DNA of 64,000 nt from Patiria pectinifera (GCA_029964075.1 CM057142.1:38814392-38878391); one strand, 5' to 3'. Shown: positions 19,701-34,700, counted from the first letter of the stretch. Made by a program: numbers and translations. The notes: generated by a model not told the origin, from the letters alone.

Positions 19701-22700
19701 TTATCTTTGAGAGCCACTCCGCAACTGCGTGCCAGTGCAAACTACCCATCACTGACCCCAGCCTCTAACAGCACCATTGGTAATTTATGCGCATTTAAAC
19801 TCTACAGTACTTTTGGAGGTCACTTACCATGTCTGAATCCCGACCAAGCAGCGAGATGATGTAACCTATTAATCCTGAGGATTTCTCCTTGATGACCGGG
19901 TATTTCTATCCAACAAAAAAACAATCAAGACAAGACAAATTCAACCTTGTAGCAAATGTTGCAAAAACACAAGAAATAGAAATTGGGGATCTTAGACCCA
20001 AACCATGACTAGCCCCCTCAAAGAGGCCTGTAATTTATAGGCATCATTTTCATAGAAAGAATTGTGTTTAAAGTGCAAAACCAAATCTGGAAAATCAAAC
20101 ATTATTTATAAACGGTGTCTTGTACTTTCTAGTCAATTTCTAGTCAATGTTTTTCTTTCGACAAGATAGTCAACTGAATCATGATTTTGTCTGTGCCCCG
20201 AGGTCAAATCGAAGTTCTGGTAACAGCACTATTAAACATTAAGCTTAGTTTATTAACACTGTATTTGGATTGTATTCTTTTAATGCAGCCAGTCCCGATC
20301 TATGGGCTCCGTGCGCCAACAAAAGAGGGCGCCCTTTTACCTAGCAATGACGTCCAATGGGCGGGACATTTAGCTGGTTGACGCGCACCGTTCCTTGTGT
20401 GTGACGCACGTACACCAGGGGATTTGTACTATGTACACGCAGTGGTACGACCGCGCGTCGCGGCAAACTTGCAGTCAGGCAAGATGGCGTCGGTCGGCCA
20501 CCCCCACTGTACTTTCTTTGACGGTGAGGGGGTACTTGTGAACGAAGCAGATTACAAGCACGGTCTTTAGGAGGATGCTATGAACAAGAGGAATCAAATA
20601 CAGTCTTGGGATCTGTGCCAACTCATACTTGAGACATTCTCAGCATACCCCACGTGTGCTGTACTCAAGCTAATGGCACGTGTAAAGTATGCTCAGATTT
20701 GCCTGGGTGTTGCTGCCAATGTTTCTAGGACTGGACACGATTGTCTTTGTGGTTTGATTCTCTGGTGGCATAACAGCACTTTCTGGGATTGGGCCTGACT
20801 GCGTGAGGAGAACAAAATCCAACCCCAGTCTAGGGCCAAGCCTACCACTCACCTCTGCCATAGCCTTGGCCTGTTCTACTTGATTGCAGTCTAGATATGC
20901 AAAGAGTAACTGCCACACGCCCCCGTCTATGTCCCTGTCATTCAACTTATCCACCATCTCCGACACTGTCGAAAATGACAACAAAAATCTCGTCAGCACG
21001 ACATCATCTGCTAAAAATCCACTGAATAAAGTTGCTGACATTACTCAACCGAATTCTTTTCAAATTTGTAGACCGTAAGCAGCAAGCACATCATGAACAC
21101 ACTTTTAAATAGCTTGAGTTTCTAAATTTTTCTCTGACACCTATCACTCTAAAGATTAAGGATTGAAATACTCAAACTATGAAAAATAAAGATTCCTGCC
21201 TGGATCAAGTCTACGAGACAACAGAATTATCTTCGCCACTTTTTCCTCTTTGGTTTTGGCACTTGTATGTTGCAGTCTAATTGTAATTTGTGGGCAGAGT
21301 TCAGAATCATGAGCTCACGGAAACCAACAAGTATTTAAACCAAGCAGTCACTGCAAAACTCCCCCTCCCCCCCTCACCCACAAAAGAATAAAGATATTTC
21401 CAAGCTTACCTTGTTGCATATCAGCTGCCTTTTGGATTAACTTTGTGAAGAACGACCTGAGCCCAACCCGTCTTATCCGGGTTGTATCTTTCTCCAGTTC
21501 TTGTTCAATGAAACTGACTGCTCCAGAAATGTCATCCCTTAAAAAAAAAAAAATCACACATTTTTTATTGGTCAAACAAATACCAATTTAACAGTAAATT
21601 TTGTACTACCACCATAGAGCACGGAATAGATTTAAGATAATGTACTCTAAATGCAACGCGCAAGTACAACATACGGGAACAACGTAAGCACGTTTTTTGT
21701 TAGTACAGTAAACTCTGGCTAAACCGACATCGTGCAACTCGTCAAATCACTCAAGTTGGCCGTCTGACTAAAGTCGCGATTGTCCATAATGCATTTCCAT
21801 TGAATTTTAAAAGTCGGCTGTCATAAGTCGCCATTTCGCTCAAGTCGTCGTGTTACTCTCGGTCCCCTTTCCATAAAAAGCATTACAAAATCCTTTGTGT
21901 ATTAAAGTCGGCATTCAACAAATCATGCAATGGCATCAACTTCCTGTACTGCGGTTGGCAAAGTGTCTGCATGCATCAGTGTCGAAAAAGGGTGTCCAAC
22001 TGCATACATAGCATGCATTGTGAACATATCAATACCAGTACCCCCTCTAGGCTGTACGCATGTGCTCTGTCCATTTTGGGGGTCGTCTTATTGAATGACT
22101 ACTGCTGCAGTCAATGCGTGCATGGTATATACCGGACCACGAAAAATTTAAAAACGTTAAAAAACGTCACAGCAAAAATCAGCTGCAGTGCCACACAGTT
22201 TGCACAGAGCAATATGAAACGCTCATTTACTAATTGTGCATTTTGGTTTTGGGTGCATATGCAAATAGCTGTACTAAAGCCATACTAAATGTCCAGTTTT
22301 CCATAAGTTTGGCACAAACATGGATGCGCCCAGCAGGCTTCCTTTCTACAGCAAATTAGTGCTCTAGTAACTAAATATGGCTCTATGACTACCGCACAGC
22401 TAAACCAGGGTACAATTTTATTGCGCAGCTGAGCAAAGAAAGTTGTTAATGCTACAGTCCATCATTTGCAGCTATCCAAAAAGTAACTGACGTAATTATT
22501 GTTAAAAAACATACTTGGTTGAAAGATAGTAAGGGGACTAAACTCCCTGTGAAATTCTTCTTTCTGGCAAGCTGTCATTTTGAAGAAAACAACGAAAGAA
22601 GGCCTTTCTAAAGACGCACCGTTGGAAATATCCATTAGTAGTTCATTTTTTAATTTGGCGAAGTGCGCGCAAGCATTGACACAACGCACATGCGCGCAGT

Positions 22701-25700
22701 TGCTATAATTCATCCGATCAGTGCACGACATCGCGTAGCTGCAATTGGCTCAGTGAAAACATGTCTCGGAAGCTGAATTCAGGCGCAATTCAAAACATGA
22801 TTCAGCAACTTTTGATTTAAAATCGAGATCCTAGAATGCTGTTTTTCTCAGAATATACAGCTGAAGCTGAGCTGAAACTTCATCAGGTTAGTTGTTCATC
22901 ACCCTTCTTTAGATTTTGAGCATGTTTGTTGCTTCAAACGAACAAAATGCACACATTACAAATGATGGACTGTACCTTTAAGCCACGATGTTTTGTTTTA
23001 TAATACTCAAAATGGGTTACTAGCCAAAATGGCATGCTGCATATTTACTGCTTGTGACTGGTTCCCTGCTGATTTTTGCTTAACATATAAAGTCAGAGAG
23101 CATTTTTGGCGCTTAGCATTTCTATTAGCAGTTCCAAAGAGAGAGTTAGCTGGCAGGGTAGAATTACAAATGAAGAAGTTCTTGGGCAGAGGAGATTGAT
23201 TTTGAAGACAGTTCAGTGAAGACAGACAAGATGGGACCGGGCATGTCCTCAAGACATGATGGGATGCTGAAAGATGCTATTGACGGGAGAATTGATGGAA
23301 AGAGACCAAGGGAAGAGAGAGAAATGCAATGCTTGAGAGGATTAAAGATGGAAGATCCTATTCTATCCTGCAAAGTTCAGCACAAGACAATCATGGGGGG
23401 GGGGGGGGGGGGTTGGCTTAATAATGGGGATTATAATATTCTCTCTCTTTTTCCCTGACTGATTCATTGACTAAGACCTGCCCAAGGGCAGCACACCTTA
23501 TAGTTCCGTGAAGTTGGGCCCAGGAGTTAGGACTTGTGAAGCATGTCAGAGGAAATTGAGTTCCAGATATTATACAAACAATGAATGTTTATGAGTGCAA
23601 TGGTAAGAATAATTTCATGAGGTTATGGATTGGAACATTCAATCTGTCACCGAATGAAAGTATTCCTTTCACTGCACGAATGTGAAACACATATTATTTG
23701 CTTTGCACAGCCCCTGAATAAATCCTCGTCATCTGATTGGTATCTAGTGTGACCGTGGAATGGAACTTCTTTTTACCGTGGAACGGAATTTCTATATTTG
23801 CAGTGCGGCCCGGCAGTGGGTTGGGACAAATAATGCAATGACACGTGATCAATGACCCCCCAATCAGAGTTAGTCATCCATTGTACACAAAGAATTATTG
23901 TCCACTAATTGACTCATCAAAAGCAGTCAATAGGGTGTTTTTCATCCCGTGTTGGGGAGGACAATGATTTGATTTAATCAATGTTGTATTTCTTCTTTGG
24001 TCTTACCATCAAATACCACTTTTACATTTTGTTTTCATTATTTGCATATGGATTTGATATGAAACCATTGTTTTCCTTCTTTTTTTTAAACTGTCTCTGG
24101 AGTAATTCATTAATCTTGAACTGTTTTTACCCTCTGGAAAGAAAGAAAATTGGTATTTGAATAAAACCACGTATCATTGTAAATATTAATGACTAATAAG
24201 CACAAGTGTTTGTTTTACTACCCACCTCTGTATGTAAGCCGCAAGTATGGACTTCCCCATGGAGAAATTCTCGCCTGTTTTCTCTTCGTATTTGCTCTTC
24301 ATTTCCATCAGCTGGTCCAGATTTCCCCTTTCCTCATAATAGGACGCTAAGTGCCGCATTCCGGACCGTAGAGGGGCAATGCCTTCCTGTATCTGCTCGT
24401 CGTAAACTTGATGGGCAGCTACAAATTAAATTTCAGGACAGAGGGAAAAAAAATTAAAAATTGAAAGGCTTTTTTGGATTTGGATTGATGATGTCATGCT
24501 TATTAAGGGAAGATACACCATTTGCAAACATCCACAAACTAAATGTTCAAATTATCAAGAAATATCTTACTGGATTGTTAGGGAATGAAAGTTTAAAGCA
24601 TCCTGTAAAATCGTGGCTCCTGGTGTGCTGACATTTTCAAGAAAACTTGTATTTTTCCAACGCTGGTTGGCCGACCAGAATTGGAGAAAACCGACTTTTT
24701 TTCAAAAAGTGCAAAAAGTGCTCCTCCTTTTTCATATTTAGTTATTCCGCATTTTCTTTGCAATTGATTACACATCTGTGGAGGGGTACAAACCTTCTAG
24801 ACTAATTCTCTGACCTTGCAATCCTCCAAAGTCTATAAATTGCTCCGTTTCATCTTTTGTTGGGTCAGGGAACCAGACTGCAAAAACATGGTTGGTTTTC
24901 TTGGATTTTTCAGCATCTCCGAACCGAAAACGTGAAGCAAGTCAGTTTAACAATATTTGCTATGACATACTAATCCTCCAAATCCATTTATTTTTGAAAA
25001 TTGCAGCAAAAGCAAATGTTGTACATCCCCTTTAAGTGCAAAGTAAGATGCATTTTGTGAATAAGTAGCATAAAATGCAAAGTTGTGTTATTATAGGCGG
25101 GTCGGTTTTTTAATTGTCTTTTTTGTTTACATTATTTGTGTTTGTTTTGCTTTTCATTTTCAAACACTGTAAGTGTTACCCATTAACAATGTGAATTCAG
25201 TTCATAACAATTTTCTACTTGAGGCACACTGACTTTCTGGGTTTTTTCCCCAACTATGGTAGGTTATTTGTAAACATCATCTTTCACTCTCTTTACAGCC
25301 TTACCTTCCTCGTCCCCTTTGTGTAGATATTCCATTATCAGCTTGTTCCTGAGATTCCTGCTCAGTGAAAAATCTTCCAGGTCTTTGCACCTGGAAAACA
25401 AAAGTGTCCAAAAAAGAAACAGGTTGTTCGTAATTGCACTTTCCTACTCCAAATTGAATTTTCCCAAATATTCAGATTTACAGATTTTCGTCATTCCATC
25501 CAGAAAATTATTTTTCTGACTAAAGAACCAAATTTCATTCTTAAGGCCAAAAAAAAAAAGTGTCCGGTTTCTGGTACGGAGCTTGCCCCAAAAGTGGTGC
25601 GGCGACGCGGCTTTTTTTTTTTTTTTTTACCTGGTTTTTTTTTGGGGGGGGGGGGCTTCAAATGTCGGCTGATGACTGCAAATGGTTAAAATTGTGCAGC

Positions 25701-28700
25701 AGCAGAATTCCAGTCAAACCAGTGAGTTTGGCGGTTTTGAAACATCATCTTGTATCGAAAAAAAAACTTTTTCATTTTGCCTACGCGCATGGCTACGGCG
25801 ACGCGCGCGCATACCAGAAACCGGAGACTTTTTTTTTTTGGCCTAAGGGAATAAATTTGTGCTTTTACTTCATGTTTTGCAAAACACCGCTCTAGATATG
25901 TGCCTCTGCTAGTAGTACTAAGAATCTCCTTATATGGAGATTGGCACGCACGTGGCATGTACTGTGTGATGTGGTGCAGAACATAGTGGTGCCGGAAAAA
26001 AAGTGTTTAAAAACCAGTCAGTGTTTTATCAACCATTTAACACCACCCATGTGACGGGCTCTCGACCAATAGAAATGGGTAAGCTGACTTAGGTATTTAT
26101 GATATGAATTTCAGTCTATAAATATATAAGTATTTGGCTCAGCCGGGTGATCAGAGTTGTCAGGTGACAAACTCTTTGTGTCTCAATTGTAAAAATTGTA
26201 AAAAATAATTTCTCAGACCTTTTTCTTCAAATCAATGTCAGTGATGTGTAATTTAACAGCAGAATGCCATAATGAATTGTTGAGCTATTATTGGGCACGT
26301 GGGAACATTGGCAATGACCCTATGATGCACCAACTTATAAAATGAGAGAACCCTTGCTCAAATGCCCTGTCAAATTATTCCACCTGAAACGGATTCGATG
26401 GAAGAAAACACTTTTTCAAGTGCATTAGCAATGGAATCCAGTTATGAAATCAAAAAAACTGTGCAAATGTTTTCTCTGTTTTCTCAAAATGTATCCTAGC
26501 CTAACATAAACAGGTAAGTTGCAATTAATGCACCCTACTTTACATTTTGAGTAATTGTGTTGCTTCAAATGAAAAAAAAGGCACAAAGAACAAATAATCC
26601 TGGCCCAATTTCATGGCTCTGCTAACCACAGAATTCCAAGCTTACGATCATTATTTTGTGCTAACCGTGCTAGCAGAAAAATTCTGTGCTAACCCTGTAA
26701 GCACAGAATCCTTAGTCACGGGATGTACGCATGCGCACAAGCCATAATTTCACATTAGCTGGTGAAATACACTTACCGTTTGCACGGAATTTTCTGCTAC
26801 AGTAAGCAGGGATTTTTCGCTAACGGTAAGCAGAACCAAGAAATTGGGCCCCTATGATCCTGTGATGCTAGTCAGGATGTGAAAGTGTTATTTTACTAGA
26901 CGTGGCCTCGTCACACTCACATGTCCTTTACTCTACAGAAAGCATCAATGTTCTTTTGTTTGAGATACTCCCACATCATGACGTCATAGGCTGGCATCTT
27001 GAGCGCTACGCCCTCGCTCCGGGCATCTTCGAGTAGAGACATTGCTCCATCAAGGTTCTAAGCCAGGACAAAAAGACAAGAACGTTTACAAACACTGGCA
27101 TGACCACAAATTTATAACGGCAATCACCCAACCTCATTCCCAGGATGGTGAGCAGTACGCTCCCACTAGCTGCTCTCTCACCCTGGTACTGGATCATTTG
27201 CATGTTCCAAAATCTTGCACATGATAATTAGGTACGGAAAAGTCTGGTGCCTGGCCATGCTTTGAATTGGTGTTTGCTTTTCTTCGTGGTGATTTGGGTA
27301 TAGACAGAATCATTTCATCGTGGCAAGAGATCAGAAAACAGACAATTTTTTTCAAAGTTGTAATGTTAGAATCTTAACCATCCTACTTGCAATACTACAA
27401 TAAATACGAATTATAAAAAACAAAATGGAAAAGGGGGGATTGTTTTTGAGGACTGGACCTAACAATTCACTATGAACATTAAAACAAAGTACTACACGTT
27501 GGAAATAAAATCACCAAGCACAATTATATCCATATCTTGCTACTGCAAGATTGAATCAGATTTCAGGAAGCAATATTTCCTTCCCAGGGTTTACTATTGT
27601 CTCGTAGTTGAAAGTAGACCCTGAGAGCAAGGTTAAGGAAAAAAGGAAACAGTACATAAAAAGCACTGCTTTTTTGGCATCATTTACTATGCATTGTAAG
27701 AGGTCATATTATGTAAGATAAATACATTAATGCTTGTGTCATTTTATCATGGCAAATCACACTGTACTTTAGATGTTATCAAACGGTATTTACAACCCGA
27801 CAATATTCTTATAAACAGCTATCAGGATACAACAAAAAATGCAAATTAGGCACTGTTGGAATATTTATTCAATCTTTTCATTGAATTTCAGGAACATCTG
27901 CCAGTACTGAAATCACATTTTTCCTTTTTGTTTTGAAACGATATTTCATCATGTCCATGATGAGCTTGATCATCCAACTGATGTTTTTTTTCAAGTTATT
28001 TTGGGGTGCACATGCTTGACAATGCATGTCAACACACTCATTTTCACTTTAGGTCAACAACATGCAATTTTTTTTTAGCATAAAATTGTCTTAATTTCAA
28101 CAATTATCGCACATAAAACAAGGCTACAAATGATCAAAAACATCGTAGGGCTGGGCTTCATGGATTGGCTCACTGTACACATGAGTTTAGCTTACCCCAG
28201 ACTTCGCTATAGTAATGATTCTGTTCTGGACTTTCAAGACAGCATCCCCTTGAACTAGGCCACCTTCAGGCGACTGGAATTCAAAAGACATGTGAGAAGT
28301 AAATTATGGCAATGCATTTATTTATTTATTTATTTTATTTATTTATTTCACTTTCCGGGATATTACAAACAGTGAATCATAGACAAAACAATTACATGTA
28401 CAAATAACACTGAGTAGTAAACATAACAGAAAACATAACAGAAAACAACACCCAAAAAGCTCCCGCAGGATTACCCAAAAGAAACAAGTTTCTGTCGAGG
28501 GGCTCTTCAAACTAATTGCATAGAATATTTCAATACAGAGTTGAATTTGTTACATTGTAAGCTTGATTTTGGTACCGATGACGCATTGATTTTGCATGAT
28601 GACGTTACGCTTTGTGTACACGTGCCCTTTCCTATGGGAGCTAGGCACTGTTGTAGTAGAGCCCATCACAAATCCTATCACAAACTTGTCCTTTCATAAG

Positions 28701-31700
28701 TCCAGTCACAAGTAACCGGATAAATAATGACAAAGGAATGCTTTTGTAACAGTTCACTTGAATAGCTAGGTAGTAACTTGTGATGGGCTTATGATGGACT
28801 TGTGATGGAATTGTGATGGACTTGTGATGGACTTGTGATGGACTTGTGATGGACGTGTGATGGACTTGTGATGGACTTGTGATGGACTTGTGATGGACTT
28901 GTGATGGACTTGTGATGGACATGTGATGGACTTGTGATGGACTTGTGATGGACTTGTGATGGACTTGTGATGGACTTGTGATGGACTTGTGATGGACTTG
29001 TGATGGACTTGTGATGGACTTGTGATGGACTTGTGATGGACTTGTGATGGACATGTGATGGACTTGTGATGGACATGTGATGGACATGTGATGGACTTGT
29101 GATGGACTTGTGATGGACTTGTGATGGACTTGTGATGGACTTGTGATGGACTTGTGAGGGACTTGTGTTTGACTTGTGATGGACTTGTGATGGACCTTTG
29201 ATGGACTTGTGATGGACATGTGATGGACTTGTGATGGACTTGTGATGGACATGTGATGGACATGTGATGGACTTGTGATGGACATGTGATGGACATGTGA
29301 TGGACTTGTGATGGACATGTGATGGACTTGTGATGGACTTGTGATGGACTTGCAGGGACTTGTGATGGACTTGTGATGGACTAGTGATAGACTTGTGATA
29401 GAATTGCGGACTTGTGATAGACTTGTGATGGACTTTTGATGGTCTTGTGATGGTCTTGTGATGGACTTGACTACAACACTGGAGCTAGCCTCTTGTCCCC
29501 ACCCGGCTCCCATAAGAAGGCACACAAAGTTCTGACGATATATTAATATTTGCATATAGACCCCTCTCATAGACAGCCGTCTTCGCAGGAAAATTACAAC
29601 CGCGTATTTAACGCCATCAAGTACATGTGAGTGCAGTGTGCAAAATTGTCTAAACATGCGTGCATGCTGCTCGAAATTTCTTCGAAATACGGCACAGCCA
29701 ATGCCCGTCATGAAAATTTGACTCCCAAAATGCCGACGCACGTGACAATCTGTAGGCAGTGATGTCATCTGAGAAATATTATTTATATTTCCTAATTTAA
29801 CAAAGGTGCCGTTACAAAAACAGCACTTTAAACACAGCAACTGGAAAGAAAAACCAAGTGAAATGGCAAACAAAGCTTTTTAACTACTCACAAATAACCA
29901 GTCTATCTTTATTCATAAATATTTAAATGATGAAAATATCCGAATCTCACCTCATCTAGCATTATCTGCGGCACTTCAAAGGGGACTGGCCGGTCGAAGG
30001 ACCGCAGGACGTTGGCCAAGTATCGCAGCGTCCTGTCCTTGGGCACCACTCCTTCATCCTGCATGGTGGTCCACACCTGCAGACACTTGTCTGGGTCCTT
30101 CTGCCGAGCTGAGGAAAAAAATAAAATGAAAAGGCCTGTTGGGAGTGCTCTATCTTAGGGTAAAAATCTTGCCGAGAAATTGGTTATTTTTCCAAGTTCC
30201 TCGTTCAGTGCCACAACTGCCCAGGGAAATATTTCTGAGAACTCCCGTGGGAAGGACACACAGCATGCAAGTACTGGTTCAGGCGCATATGGCTCCACAT
30301 CTTTCTGAATGTGTACAGACCCACAGCATCTTTGTGTTTAACCATTCCAGAGTTACTTGTGTATGGAATCCAACGCTGCATTCACACGGGCCACTCTTGA
30401 TACTCTTGAGAGTCAGAAAATGTTGCGTGCGTATTGCACTCAAGTTACACTGCTCCCGCGATAGCAGATCAGTTTAAATGTGAAAATACGTGAATCCTTT
30501 TTTTCAGATTTGTCCTTATGTATCACATTACACAAGAATTTACGAGAATAGGATTTTTAACTTTGGAAAACTTTCGGATCTTGAAATCACGTGATTTTGC
30601 TGGGTGCAAGAGTATACTCCCGCTCTGATCATTAGTATACTCTCCCATACCTGTGTGTCACACTCTTGCCGTTTTGTGCACGTAGGGGTACACACGAGTT
30701 TGTTTCTGCATTCAATAGGGGACGTTGAACAATAGAGGACAATAGGGTCCCCAATTCCCGAGAGGTCCCCAATTTGGATTCGTGTACTAAACATTTGGGA
30801 GGTCTTCCTAAAAAGTTAGAGTACAAACAAAAGAGGGACAAAAGGGGGTCCCCAATTGCAGGCAAGTACACACTTGCGCGGGTTAACATGAGTGACTCGC
30901 TTTAATACAGCCGGCCAATTGCAGATGGGAAATATTGCAAGCTCCATCTCTACTTTAACAACAGTCTTGGTAAACTTTTCACAAGTCAAATGTCCACAAG
31001 CAAACACTGTCAACTACTGGCATTCTTACAAACTTAACACAAAAACAATTTCAGTGACAACATGGCTTACCACAAAACTGGTGCGAGAAAAAAAACAAAA
31101 AAACAAGACATCAAATGGACAGGTAAACTGTCCTTGGACATGAACACTATAATTGACATCAAAACCGGCAACAACCTGCAGACTTACCGTACAGCTGCAT
31201 CAAGTAAAAGTGCACATTATCTCGGTCGCATCCGTACAAATCCCTCGTCATGGCAACCAGGTTTTCCAAAGCCTCGATCTGGTTCTTGCCTATGCACTGC
31301 TCAGCGTACCACTGCAGACGACGGTCCTTGGCGATCATGCCTGGAGTCTGGGGTGGGGGGAGGAAAGGGAACACAAAGTACAAAATGTCTAGAGTCAAAT
31401 TCGGGCAGTATTTTGCATCTCACATGTAGCAAAATGAAATCCACTCAGGCCCCAACTTAACCCTAACTCCCAAGGCATATTTGCTAGGATGCAACCTCAA
31501 TCCTGCAAAATCCTCCAACTGCCTCCATGTAAAAATGGCATACAGCTTCAATCCTCCAAAATCGGGCGTTATTTCTTGAATGTGGTCCTTGGAGGGATGA
31601 CCACTGCCTCAATCCTGCAAAATCCTCCAGCAATCACTGTCAATATGTTGAGGCAGAGCCATTGACATCCTGGAGCAGTGCGGGGAATTTGAAGTATAAT

Positions 31701-34700
31701 CTGGGCCTAAATTTATGCACGCATAAACAACACAAGGTCCGGCCCAAGACCTTGACACAGTGCATCTTCCAAAATCAGCCACACATTGTTTTGCCATATA
31801 GCCTCAATCCTGCAAAAACATCCACTTTGCAAAGAGGATTTTGGAGGATTTGGGAAGGTAAGGGTTAATGGAGCATAACGGGTCAACAGATCAACTGCCA
31901 ATTTAAATGTCTCCCTAATGTTTTAACTTCCATTTCTAGAAGGAATTTTTATTGTCACAAGTGGCTTAAAGCAAGTCCTTGGACCTGTCGAGAATAGTAT
32001 AACTGAACAGCTTTGGTTTGGGAAAGTTTTTAGATTGAGGAATGTGGGACGGTTTTTATTTGTACACAAGTCTATCAGAATGTCGCCCTCACGTACCATT
32101 TTCGGTAATAAAAAATATTTTAATTATTTTCCCTATTACCTCAAATATTTTCTTTGCCTCTTTGTACTTTCCCGTCGACAGGAAGGCGAAGATGAGGTCA
32201 TACAGCATGTTGATATCACCATGGTGATGGCTAGTAAAATCCATGGCTACAACAGATAACAAAACGAAAATAATAAAGGTCAAAATGAATATATTATCAT
32301 AGAGTTAACTACCAAAACGTATCACCATCAAAAACTGAAGTACATTTTTATTTTTCAGGCTACTAGAAGGATCTAGGGTGCTCTTCCTGTACACAGCTGA
32401 AGTATGGATGGTACATTGTTAACAAACGACTCTACTAGGGTGAGTAAAAAAAAGCGAAACCCAAATGTCGGGAATATTGATTTAGAGAAGTTCTGCATGT
32501 AGCACTTTCAAAATCTAGGATATGAAAGCCCAATTTATAAGCTCAAAAAGGTGTGCGTTCTTTCAGCAAAACCAAAAACAATTCACACACATCCCTATGT
32601 GATTTATTTTCGTTTTGCTGAAAGAACACTCACCTTTTTGGGATCCGTGGACAGAACTTTAAAACGGTGGTTGTGTTTAAAATTCCGTAACTTGAAAATT
32701 ACAAGCGTGATTTGAATGATTCTTGTACTACAAGAAAGCTTATGAATTGGGCTTTCACATCCTAGATTTTGAAAGTGCTACATGCAGAACTTTACTAAAA
32801 CAATGGTCCCGACATTTGGGTTTCTTTTTTTTTAACTCACCCTGTACTAGCATATGAGCTGTGTCGGCAATCAAACCCAGGCACAGTAGTGAGAGGCGAG
32901 CACTTTATGCACTGCACCACTCATGCCCCCAAACCAACAGTTCCTACACAGGATCCATAGTGGTCTCATTCCAAGCATACCTTTCTGGAGCTGGTCAGTG
33001 TCCCCGTCCTCAACCAGCTTGACCAAGATCTCATGGAAGTGTGGCATGACACCATATTTGGTCTGGCAGTCCTGAATGCACTGCAAGGCACCCTGTATGT
33101 CCTTCCTGTTACCGGGAAAGAACACCAGCTCATTTCAATTTCATTTCTCTGGTCATTTTCCATTGAAGGGTGCAGCGTCGTGACATTTTACTTTGCCCTT
33201 GCAAATAAATTTCATATTACTTAGTCCTGTGTTAATCGCTTTATAAGCAGCTTTAGGCATATAGGATCATTTCCTTTTTGTGCATTTTAATCGTTCCCAT
33301 TAATACCACTCAAAATCCAAAGATGAGCGTTAAAAACCTAAACTGTTGCATTTTCAGCTCAGTGGATATTACACTTTTTGAGAAAACAGGAAAAACCGTG
33401 AACATTTGATCACTAAACACAATTTTGTCAATAGCGCTCTTTATTCCAAAAGTCAGTCAATTGACTGATTGTTGAAAATCACCTACATTTCTTGATTTCT
33501 TCTATTAATGACAGCAAGCCAGTGGGAGTAATTTCACTGGATGTTTAGTACCAGTATGATCTCTAATCCAAGTAAGCTGTTTGATAAAAATTTGGTAGTT
33601 TACTTTTGGGACAAATGCAAATGATGCTATATGCCTTTAACCTTAACCCCCTAAAGGCTCTTTGAGGGTCAAGGACCAAGTACCACAGAATACTACATGT
33701 ATTGAGCACACTTGTATGGAAAGAAATGCATACTACAGGTTACTACTCAGTAGTATTTTGTAGCTTTAGGGGCGCTAAGGGTTAAATGTTTGAATGGCAA
33801 AAACAAGTTCAAATAGTCATGAAAGCTAAAGACATAGTGCCAGCACACCCCTGGACTCACTTGTTAATGTAGGCCATGACAACAGGTCCCAGGATGTTGG
33901 AGTTGACCTGGATGAGGTCAAGGGTCACCATTTTGTCAAACACCTGCTGTGTCTGGTCGGTCAGGCCCTCTTGGGCAAGCTCGTTCAGGAGATGAAACAG
34001 CTGTTTCTCCTGTCGGTCTGTTCCGATATCTCGTTCTTTCATCTCTTGGACGAGGGCCAGAGCATCTGTTGAAATGAACAGCGACCAATACCAAGAATTT
34101 TAGGGTGCAAACCCTAGGGATGGCCTAAATCCATTCCCCGAGCTCATAAATAAAATGTGTACCCTCAAAATATTCTATATTAAAGAGTTATGAGAGCCAT
34201 AACATTTGGGTAATTGAAGAGATATGGTAATGAACCTCTTGCCCAGACTTGGGGCTTCCAATTCTGAGCATTTTGGATGCAATTGGGCTCGAAAGTGGCG
34301 CTATTTTGCTATGTTGTGGAGGGCTCGTTTTTCAAGATGGCTTCTTTCACGCTTTGGAAAAATAAGGGTCGTCTTCTTTGGTTGAGAATTTCTCGAAAAG
34401 TCAATGGTCAACCCACCAAAAAATGAAAAGAAAATGAAAGATGACATGTTGATCATCATTTTTCTGTGCAGCTTAAATACCTGTGAGATTTCTGAGTATT
34501 TTAAAAAGAATTTTGAAGTACATGTATGGGCATTTAGCACTGGTGTCTATGGGAATTTTAATGCAGGGGTGCATCCTTTAGATGTTGTTATGGCTGATAA
34601 AATGTCTACTTTATTTTTACAAATTTTTTTTAAGAGAGTATTTTAAAAAGCTAAACTCAAGCTGTAATCCTGTCCGAAGACCAAAAATACAGCCGATCAT

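Noticed and set aside
20670-21041. 123-residue minus-strand frame as a separate gene
   Set aside because: Only 20853-20965 is coding (LRPPRC exon 34); the rest is intron read-through.
28775-29470. CRISPR-like regular array
   Set aside because: Units are 11 bp with no spacers; it is a eukaryotic minisatellite inside a transposon-like element.
28641-29873. 410-residue open frame of [11 protein letters not shown] repeats on the minus strand
   Set aside because: It is translation of the 11-bp ACTTGTGATGG array; 33 bp (three units) is a whole number of codons, so stops are avoided by chance. No start context, splice fit or homology.
31062-31460. 132-residue plus-strand frame
   Set aside because: Antisense shadow of LRPPRC exon 26.
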